Shown here piece by piece: positions 55,020-64,000 of a stretch of 64,000 nucleotides of DNA. The position numbers and the translations under genes were made by a program. Each line of letters begins with the position of its first letter. Within the stretch, counting starts at the first letter, position 1. The notes under the pieces are model-generated. The model ran no database searches, had not been told where the DNA came from, and saw only the letters and a program-made list of their open reading frames with translations. The stretch comes from Hemileia vastatrix (taxonomy: Eukaryota > Basidiomycota > Pucciniomycetes > Pucciniales > Zaghouaniaceae): NCBI GenBank assembly GCA_030280995.1, contig JASXTE010000015.1:27967001-28031000 (forward strand), read 5' to 3'.

Positions 55020-58000
55020 CTGTCAAGAAACACAAAAGAATCTTTGTTGAGCTCACTGATAAGACAACTTGAATATGTACTGAATTTCAGTAAACCATTA
55101 CATGAAAACATCTTGAAATGTGGCTAGTATGATTTTTTGAAAAAATGTTGAAATAAGTGCCCACCATAAACTAACCAGGCTTGGAAATAAATAAGATATA
55201 AAGAATTTTTGTTTTTCATTTAAATTCTTTTAAAATGAAAATCTTTTCAATTTATATTGAATCAAATTCAATAATACAATAATATAGGCTCCGAGCTCAA
55301 ATATATAGATAAACTATTAAATATCATAAGAAATTATTAGAGATAGAATATTTAATGCAGTTAAACTATTAAAAAAAGTTCAACTCATTGAAAATTTTGA
55401 GAAAAAATATTTTTTTTTCTTATTATTTGAATAGATAGTAATAAATCTTATGAAGATATATAATATATGTAGAAGGTAAGAAATTATAAAAAATAAATTT
55501 TAGAAGAATTTTTTAAATAATATAATTTGTAATAATTATATGTAGACATATAGTTTTATCACCAGTAGGTGAAAACAGTATATGTGTACTATAAAATCTT
55601 CAAAATGAGATGCATTTATCTTCCACATATATGAATGCAAATTTGGAAATTAAAATCTTATTTAATCAAATTGTAGAATACATTTTCACAAGAAGTCTAG
55701 TGGTTATTTTATGTTCAATTAATCACACTTTCTATTCTATTTAACTTGGTTATTGAATCTCTCTATTCAGTAAATTTGTTTGGAAAAACTCTTTTCTGCT
55801 CCTCTCCTATCCTTTCCATTCCAATAAACTCAAAAACATCTCCCTCTCTTATTTTCAGCCTCTTAAAACTCATGTTTTTATCCTGCTCCCACCCTTTCTC
55901 AACCCTCTCCACAATTTCTAATCACTTTTGACTCCTTCCAAGCCACACTCTACCCCTTTTAATCCATGGAAAGTGAGGTTTTTTTGAGTGACGGAAAAAA
56001 AAAATATCTTTAAAGTTAAACAAAAAGGGTGAGTTGACAGGTGGAGAGGGTAGGATGGGGGTGAGGATAGAATAAAATGGTGTAGAAAGGGTTGGGAGGG
56101 AAGCAAAAGCGGTAGTTAGGGGTGTGAATGGTAATAAGATGTATGGTATAAGATGAGAAGGGTATAGAAATGTGTATTGAAGGATGCGGAGGGAAGAAAA
56201 AACATTTGAATTAACTTAAAAGGCTTCATAAAGTAGTGAAAGGGGTGGGTGATTTGGGAATGGAAGTAAAGGGGGTGAGAAGGGGTGATGAAACCCAGAG
56301 AAAGGGTAAGAAGGGGTGATTGAAGGGGCAAAAAAAGTGAAAAATATCATGGTGTACTCTGACATTTGGCTTAACATCAGAGTACACTATCATCTAAAAT
56401 CACTGACTACAGAAACAGCTGTAGTTTGTCCAAATGAAGACTGGTTGACAGCTGTAAATTTCTTATCTTGTGAGAACACAGATGCATAGAATTTTTTAAA
56501 TTTACAAAACATGGAATTTTCTGATCCATGGAAATGTATAAAACTTGTTCAATTTAAAATAAAGCTTTCTTGTATCATTTGAAAGAATACTATATTCCAA
56601 TAAATAAGCATTTATATATAAAAATTAAAAATGAAATAAAATCACAAATATATTACATATAATTTCATGGAAAATGATTACTAATTGTGCTTATAATTAT
56701 AAAAAAAAAGTATTTTTTATTATGAGGAACAAATTTAAACAAAAAAACCCGTATTCAAATTCAAACCATTGATATTGACATGATAAGGTGAAATTTATTA
56801 TATTTTATTTCAAAATTCAGCTCTGTTGAAGATGTGCAGAACAGATTTAATATGCATTGTTGGGTTTGAAAAAACAAATAATAATAATTTTTTGATATAT
56901 CGCAACTTTAAGCTTTATTTTTTACCTTTATAGTGTTATATATACCTGAATGAATACATGTAATTATTAAAAATTTAAGAAAAAAATAATAATTATATGT
57001 CTCAAAATATATATTATTATTTATTCAACAGGAGTAAAAACTTTTTTACTGCTCTTCATTACTAAATATATTTTATGTCGATGAACATATACATTTTTCA
57101 AAAATGTTATATCTAAGCTTTAATTGATCTTAGATTGAACTCTAAATGTAATCCAGTTTCTAAATGTTCTTGCAGCTGACTTATAATTTAATTTGTTTTA
57201 AAAATATTTCTTAATTTGATGTCAGATTTTTTAAAGTATACAAAAGTACATTTCTTGATCAAATGGATTTATGTTAAATGCTTCATGAATTGTTGGAAAT
57301 AAATAAACCTTTGAACAATATTATAATATTTCAAATGAATTTCACTATATTATAGTGTAACATTTTTCAAATTATAGATTAAGGGAAGCACTCATCTTAG
57401 TTTTTTTTGAACTATACTAAATAACATAATTTTTCTAATTTTAAGTTTATGTTTTAGGTAATTTTAAAGAGGAAATTTCTTTTTATAAACATAAATGATA
57501 AAATTCCTTCAGAGTATTGCATTACTTTTTTTAAAACCATATTTCTAAGTTTTAATAAAAAATCAAGGGAAAAACTAAATTAAGATATCAAATAAAAATT
57601 GCTTTTCACCAATTAAAAAGTCATGATAAAATAAGCGAATGTCCTTAATTTTTTCATCAAAAAAGTTGAAATAAATCTGGTTTGTATGAGGTTTATTAAT
57701 AATATACTAATTTAATTATCAGATAAGGGATATACCAAAGAGAAAATATTTAGTTGTTTATTGTAAAAAAATATCAAATATAATTTAATTTATAGATTTA
57801 ATTGTTCAATTTCATAAAAATTTAATATATTACTTATTAATTTGATTATCCAATTTCTAATAAAAAGCTAAAATTTCTTGAGATTCTTTTTATTTCACCT
57901 GAGACTTATGTATACTTTTTAAGCTGTTAATTATGCTGGTGAAAAGTTTTGATTCCATAAAACAAGAGTTCCCACCTGTGCCTTTGAACTCTATTTAAAG

Positions 58001-59400
58001 TTTATAATAAATATATTAAATTATACAAAATAAATATTTGAAATATTTTCTTAATTTTAAATTTATTTTAATATTTGTATTTTCTATGAAAATAACTCAA
58101 ATTTTCTATTATATATATTTTTAAACAAAATTTCATAGTGAGGTTTTCATAAAAAAACTGGAAAAGTTATTAGAAAATCAATCTGCCTTTTCAGTAGAGT
58201 GACTTAAAAGTCATTAAGTCTAGAATTGAGCCTTGAATCATCTCTTTTCAAGTATAAACACTATCTATAATTTGTGGTTAAAGTTTCCAGTTGTACACTA
58301 TTTTTATCCACAAAAATAGTATTCATGAACATAATAACATTAAATTTATAATTTTAAGAATTATTTATTGGCTTATTTTAATTTCTAATTCAAAATTAAA
58401 GGTTCTTTTGAGTTGAATGTTTTCTCAAAATTAGAGATTCACTGATTAGTGATTTATTTCTTCAATTCTATGAGATTAATTTTCTGATCTAATAGATCCT
58501 ACAGAATATTAATGGAAAAAATACAAGAATTTGATAATTTCAGATATTCATTGTGTTTAAATAAGATATCATATATATTTATTTTTTAGTTGAGGAATCA
58601 CTATAAATATAAAAAGTTTGAAATTAATTACCTTACTCTTTTTCTTTTTTCTTGAATTCACAAAGTCCAAAAAAATTATTAGAATATACCATTTACAGAA
58701 TTAGATTTACTTTAAAATATCAAATCAGATATTTTTCATTTAAGTGTAGTTGCTGCAATCAAAATAGAAGGGTGCTTCTTTTAGTAAAAAATTAGCAAAT
58801 AACACATTGCTTTTTCTTTTTCTTTTTTATTTTTGGTTTTGTGAATTTTGTACCAAATTCTAGAATCAAAAATTTAAGAGTTCTGATGGTTAAAGGTATT
58901 GATAATGTAATTCATTTAAATTCAAGAAATAATATTGTATAATCTTAAAATTTATATGTGAGATAAAACAAAACTTCACCTTATATATTTTTACTGATCA
59001 TATTAATTTTGTAAGCTTTCAAACAGCACATATGTGCTATAAAAATGAAACTTATTGATAAATATAATTGTTACAAATTTTCTTCTTAAATTATTCAATA
59101 AATCAAAATAAGGATTATGAAAAAAATCAATTTTATGTCTTTTTTTTTTAGGATAAAACTCAAAAAAATAATCCAAGTAAATTTTTTTCAGAATAATGTG
59201 GATTAAGCAGATTCATAAATTTTTAGTGTACTTATTTCTATCCAGTTTTCATTTGATTTTCACCATGATTTCAGTATTTATTCATCTATCAATAATGAAG
59301 AGCTCATTCTGAGCTCCATCTGAGTTCATTCTGGGTTCCATCTGACTTCAATTTGAGGACTTGCTAGCAAGTTCCTTTTAAATATTGTGTGTTGTATCCT
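55020..59400. other. AT-rich insert between transposase halves
   Basis: This is 4.4 kb of very AT-rich sequence without credible genes. It contains a pyrimidine-rich block (about 55775-55965), then a purine-rich block (about 55966-56340), and a perfect 11-bp hairpin at 56352-56387. The origin is unknown. Confidence 0.5.
56352..56387. repeat. Perfect 11-bp inverted repeat
   Basis: GTGTACTCTGA (56352-56362) and TCAGAGTACAC (56377-56387) flank a 14-nt loop. Outside both arms is an ATCAT-like sequence. It lies at the edge of the purine-rich block. Confidence 0.7.
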
Positions 59401-59689
59401 GCAGCAAACAGTGTCCTTGTTTTATATAAAGCTGCATTCCATCATGGGGGGAGAATAGCCAAGATAATTCATAATCATTGTTGAAAAATTGTATATTTGC
59501 CTTCTTATTCTCCTGATTTAAATCCTGTTGAAAATTTTTTCTCTGTGCTCAAAAGTAATCTCAGAAGATATGCCAAAGTGAGTGGGGGGCATGAAGATAA
59601 AATTATTATTGATGGTTGGGTAAAAGTTCTATTTAAAAAAAATTTATTAAATAAAATGCATAAGGCTACTAGTTATATCGTATAATGCA

Positions 59690-60340
59690 TGTTTTTCAAA
59701 ATGCTTTGAATGGTTAGTGTGACCTTCACATTCAGCTTGAATTTGCTTTAAATAAGGTCATGGTTTTTAGCTGAAAATCTGAGAGTATTTTGATGTGCTT
59801 AAAGGACACTAATATTATTTATGTGAAATGCTTAATTTGAATCAATATTCTCAATATAGATTGGTCTAAAACAGAATGTATTGTAGTTAATTTTTTTTAG
59901 TTTTATATAAAAAATGTTTCAACATAAAAAAGAGAAAGTTGTTGCTTCTAAAACCAAGCCACCACAAACACCTTAGAAAGATATAAAAGCTCTCCTGTCC
60001 TTTTCAAATAATTTTATCAACTATATCATTTCACTATATAAAATATTCATGTTTAAAATCATGTTTTGTATATTTTAAATTTAAGTAGTTAGTTTTAAAT
60101 CAAGTATTCATAAAAAGTTATTTTGTCATAAGTGTTGTGTAGTTTTTTCATATAAAACTTAAAATATCCTGAGTGCTAATACATTTCAAATAAACAGGAT
60201 AAGCTTTTGAGTATTGGACTAAGTCTCAAGAATAAGGTTTTTAAATAGCTTGATTTTCAAGCTTATTTGCATTGAAGTCTTGAAAGAACAACCAATGATT
60301 GCGTTGCATACTTTGCAATGCATTTTGCAACTCAACATCA
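59690..60340. other. Intergenic, nothing recognised
   Basis: AT-rich DNA with no supported gene or repeat. Confidence 0.5.
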
Positions 60341-60355
60341 AATGGGTCAACTTTT

Positions 60356-61420
60356 TCATGAAAAAAAATCAGACATAGAAGAATCCAATTCATTTGAACC
60401 TAAATCCAAGGAAACTGTGGGAAAAGCATTATGAGGTTTGTCTTGATTTAAATTATTAATCATTTGATGATTAGGCTGATGACTTAGTGCATTTATTGTT
60501 GTGCCCAGAATTTTGGCTAAAACATTCAAAGTGACAGTCATTCTGGAGTTAGAAACAACTTCAGTTTGTAGGACATAAGAATTGGCTGTTGGATGGCAGG
60601 GGAACCTCAGCTGGGGAGTATTGAGGGGAAACAAATGAGAGACTTGGGTAGGTTTATTTTTCTTAAGAAAAAAAATAAATTCAAAAAAAAATTAGCATTA
60701 AAATTCAAATACATTTTTTATTAAATACTTACAGTTGCTGTAGCCCATATCTCTACCAAAGCAGGCGCAAAAATGAAGTATTCATGCAAATTTGAAGGGA
60801 TGACACAAAAAAATGCTTCTGAGCAGCCAGTGAGATCCTCCCATGGAAGATGTGATTCTTGAATCAAACATACTATCTCATAATTTTCAGCGGTAAGCTC
60901 CACCCCCCTGCTAATACCAGATTCACATGAAGAATTACTTTGGTTTATTGAGCAGTGTTGTGAGAAAGATTGACGCTAATCACCATGAAAAAGTAGACTT
61001 TAATATAAAATTATTAAAAAGTAGTAAACCACAGAATAAAAACCTTAACTGCCCATTTAGGGTCCTTTTTCTCAACCTGGCATATAATACTTTTCCCATC
61101 TTTTAATTTGTGTGCAACATCAAGAAAATTTTGTAGTATCTCATTTAAATCTAAGCAAGTTTTCCTTCTAGCTGAAAATCTTCCTCCATGAGAAATTACT
61201 AAAAAGCATGTGAATGTTTCTAAATACAGTTGTTTACAAATGTGCTCTGCCCACAAAAAGTCCTTTCCCTCCTTGATTGTAGTAATAGTTTCATCCTTAA
61301 ATCTTTAAATTTCTGAATTACTGATTGGACAAATAATTGATAAATTATGAGTTTTAGAGATCACCTTCTCAAACTTTGGTTGCCTCTTAGACCCCATAGA
61401 TCTCCTTCTTAGGGTTCTCT
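60356..61420 (-). pseudogene. Decayed multi-exon gene, probable rust-lineage family
   Basis: Minus-strand exon-like pieces are MGSKRQPKFEKV near 61400, then 61256-61014 (FLVISHGGRFSARRK, LQNFLDVAHKLKDGK), then about 60965-60733 (RGVELTAENYEIV, PWEDLTGCSEAFF, LHEYFIFAPALVEIWATA). A 71-bp GTAAGT...CTTAAG intron (60732-60662) leads to a last exon 60661-60356. From memory the middle phrases resemble a hypothetical family common in rust genomes; this was not checked. Stops between the first and second pieces, without a clear intron, indicate decay. The function is unknown. Confidence 0.5.
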
Positions 61421-61930
61421 GAGATAATTATTCCTTTGGTATATAAAAACAAACTCTTTAAAGACTGTTATAAAGTTTTGGTAAGGTAACTGTAAATTAC
61501 TGTCAGATTCATTAGGGGGCATCAAAGTTGACCAATCCACAATTAAATAAATTGTGGATAAAAATCCTTATATCCCAATTATCTTCTGCAATTATTTTTG
61601 CTAATAATTGGGTTATTAGAAATTTTATGTGTCAAAGTTGACCTCTTATCCAACATTTTTCTACTCAATTTTTCATAACCACATATCGGAAAACTTTCTG
61701 TCATAACCACATCTTGGCCTACCTTCATTTATAACCACATCTTTGACTACTCCCTGGCTATGCCTTCTACCTTTCTGCGCACTCCCATACTCATCTCACC
61801 CTGTCTATTCTCTCCATTCAGAACACCTTGCTATCTCATCTGCTTTTTTTACTCCTTTTCATCTTCAATTATCTTAACATTCCCCATCATCATAGATCTT
61901 CTCAAAGTAAGCCTTCCCCCAGTTGTTCTT
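61421..61930. other. Intergenic between divergent genes
   Basis: This pyrimidine-rich stretch on the plus strand upstream of the next gene may hold its promoter or 5' leader. Nothing is firmly identified. An open frame at 61760-61990 may include the N terminus of the next gene. Confidence 0.4.
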
Positions 61931-61939
61931 CAAATTTCA

Positions 61940-63206
61940 CTACTCCCTATTTCCCCTGCTCAGCCAATAAATCAAAGGCCATTTAATTAAAAAAAAGATC
62001 ATCTCATTCTTATTAAATGGCTGAAAACTAAATCTAAATATGATTCTTGTTTTGGTACTGAAAATTCAACTAAAGTAGGATGGCCCCCTGCATCAAAAGT
62101 TAATGGTTATCTACTACTGGACAATGAATTATGGAATAAGACCAAGGGAAGGATAGATCTTTTACCTAAAAAGATGTCTGAACGTTTCAAGCATTACCAA
62201 GGAAAATACAAGAAGGCAAAGACTCTTTCATCTTCCACTGGTTTTGGTATTACCGACATTGATATCAATAAGGGCATAGAATCGATAGGTGATAAACTTG
62301 AATCTTAATGTCCTTACTTTAAAGAGATGGATGCTATTTTTGAAGAGTGAGCTGATGTTAATCCTGAAAACATTCTGGATGGTGAAGATGATATCTCCAA
62401 ACATGATGTTGAAAGAAATCTTTTTCCTTCTTCTTCTACTCAAGCCTCTCCTCATTCAACTTCCACAAATCAAGATAACTTTTCAATAGATCCTTATGGC
62501 AATATAAACTAACCTGATCTAACTCAATTATGTTTTTTTCTTTTATCTTACCAATTCTTTTTTTATTTACATTTTCTTATTTCTAAAAAGACTGAAGAAC
62601 AAATGCAGGAACCACAATCAACTGAGTTGGAAGCCAGAAAAATGATGAGAAGGAAAATGTGACCTTGAACAAAAAGCAAAGGGCTTCAAGTAGTCTAAGT
62701 TTCCACTCTCAAGGAAGAAAAAAAGTGATACTTCTTCTCAATACCCATTTTCTTCTATCAAAGAATTTTTGGAGATATTTGATGCTGGTAAGTAATAGCA
62801 TACCTCTTAATACTTTACTCTGCTTTTCTCCTAATTTTTGTTAATATTTCTTGTCACTCTAGAGAAAGCAGAAGTTGATAAAGAGACTCTAAATTTTGAA
62901 AAGCAAAAATACAAGCTCTCTTTAAGGAGGGATGATAGGACACAAGACTTGGAGGAGAGGAAGTACAAGATCTCTTTACAGAAGGATGATAGAGCACAAG
63001 ACTTGGAGGAGAAGAAATTCAAGCTAACTCTTAGTATTGAAAAATCAAAGAAAGAGGAGAAAACACTTGAGCATCAAAACATAATGGAACAGATAAAATT
63101 TAAGCATGATCTTGAGGAAAATTCAAAGAAGAAAATTTTTTTAATGGAATGTGTTTTAGCCAATAAATTTTATGAGGAAATTGAATGTCTAATGAAATTT
63201 TTTTAA
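61940..63206 (+). pseudogene. Decayed Myb/SANT-like and coiled-coil protein gene
   Basis: The first part (about 62000-62513) reads DHLILIKWLKTKS, TKVGWPPASKVNGY, KMSERFKHYQGKYKKAK, then GFGITDIDINKGIESI. This is a trihelix/SANT-like DNA-binding layout often seen in basidiomycete transposon-associated proteins. Stops lie at 62306-62308 and 62348-62350, and a frameshift lies near 61990. A later exon ends at 62787; a 75-bp GTAAGT...CTCTAG intron (62788-62862) joins in frame to the coiled-coil end. That end has three blocks of EEKKFKLTLS type and finishes MECVLANKFYEEIECLMKFF. The C-terminal part is open. Confidence 0.6.
62788..62862 (+). other. Intron before the coiled-coil exon
   Basis: GTAAGT...CTCTAG, 75 bp. 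Joining gives IFDAEKAEVDKE without a frame change. Confidence 0.6.
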
Positions 63207-63359
63207 TTACTAGTGTGTTTTATTTCTTTCATACTTCAACTATTCATTATTATTTGTACATAAAATTTTACAATAATTTCCTGTATTTCATTACTCTATC
63301 CATCATTAGTTGAATTTTTGTATTTTTATTTTAAAATTTCTTTTTTAAATAAAATTTTC

Positions 63360-63790
63360 AAGTCTCATTTGAAAATTTTGCCAATCCCCCCCCCACTGCA
63401 TTTTTTTGAAGTAAGGGGTGGGTATCACCAAAGTTCTTTCAAGTCAATAATCTTGAAAGTCTTATGAAAATTTGGCATTAATATTCCCTGCATTTTATGG
63501 GTCTCACCAAAATTCTTTCAAGTCAAGAATTTTGAAATTCTTATAAGAAATTTTGCAAATACTCCCCCCCGCATTTTATTAAAGTAAGGGACAGATATCA
63601 CCTAAATTTCAAGTCAAGAGTTTTGCAAGTCTTATGAAAAATTTTGGCAATACTCCCCCCTGAATTTTATTGAAGTAAGGGACAGATATCACCAAAATTT
63701 CAAGTCAAAAATTTCACATGTCAGATTTGAAAATTTGGCAATACCTCCCCTGAATTTTATTGAACTAAGGGGTTGGAATCACCAAAATTA
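63360..63790. repeat. About 90-bp tandem repeat, near five units
   Basis: Each unit has a C-run, a GAATTTTATTGAAGTAAGG-like phrase, ATCACCAAAATT, TTTCAAGTCAAGAATTTTG and TTATGAAAATTTTGGC. C-runs lie near 63387, 63476, 63563, 63653 and 63746. Units differ by small indels. Confidence 0.75.
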
Positions 63791-64000
63791 AATATAATTA
63801 CATGAGTTAATATATAAACAACTAATATATATCAATATCCCTAGTTTTAAAGAAGTGAAAATTCCTCCTGCCAAAATGTGGACCAAGTCTAGAAACTAAG
63901 TTTGGGACTTTCCACAGGTATAGGCAAGATAAACCCCATGAAACAATTTAATGTTATCATGATTACCGTTTATACAAATCAAGTTTGTTGGCCAATTACT
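63791..64000. other. Right edge, nothing recognised
   Basis: AT-rich DNA after the tandem repeat, with no gene or repeat supported. Confidence 0.4.

Larger units (their letters stand above)
54154..59685 (+). pseudogene. Broken Tc1/mariner-type transposase
   Basis: N-terminal part 54154-54577 has a helix-turn-helix/wing-like region (MVEEDPTIYQDEIIEIL, then VSKSTIAKEL) with a TAA at 54334-54336. A 67-bp GTGAGT...AAG intron (54578-54644) is followed by the piece GWVLKGRH near 54690, restoring FTDE with the first catalytic Asp. A further piece with MNPYH lies near 54910. The C-terminal part, 59409-59685, reads LPSYSPDLNPVENFFSVLK with the third catalytic residue. The second catalytic Asp is replaced (VLYKAAFHH). 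About 4.4 kb of AT-rich DNA separates the parts, either a large insertion or a swollen intron. The gene is inactive. Confidence 0.7.

Overview
The window looks like transposon-dominated, AT-rich chromosomal DNA of a fungus, most likely a rust (Pucciniales, Basidiomycota). The basis is the kind of Ty3/gypsy Gag-Pol proteins, short GT..AG introns of about 55-95 bp, fungal-type Zn2Cys6-like proteins, and two decayed genes at the right end that resemble rust-lineage families by eye. No database was searched, so the species is not identified. No rRNA, tRNA or CRISPR locus was seen.

Layout. (1) 1-10473, minus strand: a Ty3/gypsy chromovirus, family A. One full unit (A2, 2027-10473) shares a 777-bp LTR (2027-2803) with a second, cut-off unit (A1, 1-2803). 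A2 has gag, a -1 slippery site, pol with protease, RT, RNase H, integrase and chromodomain, and then a 2-kb 3' internal region that holds a two-exon gene on the opposite strand. (2) 10474-15480, minus strand: a second Ty3/gypsy element, family B, cut inside RNase H by insertion of the A array. Its 5' leader carries an array of small hairpin repeats. (3) 15891-50732, plus strand: a third Ty3/gypsy element, C, with 1.09-kb LTRs and a 4-bp target duplication CCGT. Its integrase is split by a 22-kb insertion, 23617-45620, with target duplication CCGG. That insertion is a tandem dimer (LTR-D1-LTR-D2-LTR) of a close relative, D, whose two units are almost identical. C and D share LTR type, tRNA-Lys primer site, polypurine tract and an antisense zinc-cluster gene near the 3' LTR. 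(4) 50733-64000: older, decayed DNA with a CpG-depleted LTR related to A, a broken Tc1/mariner transposase spread over 54.2-59.7 kb, two degenerate genes on opposite strands at 60.3-63.2 kb, and a 90-bp tandem repeat at the right edge.

Most notable. C and D carry about 30 copies each of a small motif: a 4-bp stem, a 6-nt loop beginning with C, and a fixed tail TTAAACTGG or ATAAACTA. The stem changes between CCTC/GAGG, AGTC/GACT and GGTC/GACC while pairing is kept. Copies lie inside pol, between gag and pol, and in two arrays in the 3' region. Family B has a different array built on the same idea. Also notable: antisense, spliced zinc-binding accessory genes at the same site in A and C/D; self-priming geometry in A; and the absence of nucleocapsid and protease in D, which suggests dependence on a helper such as C.

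Relative order of events read from nesting: B first, then A into B; C into a reading frame to the right; then D into C, with D duplicated in tandem.
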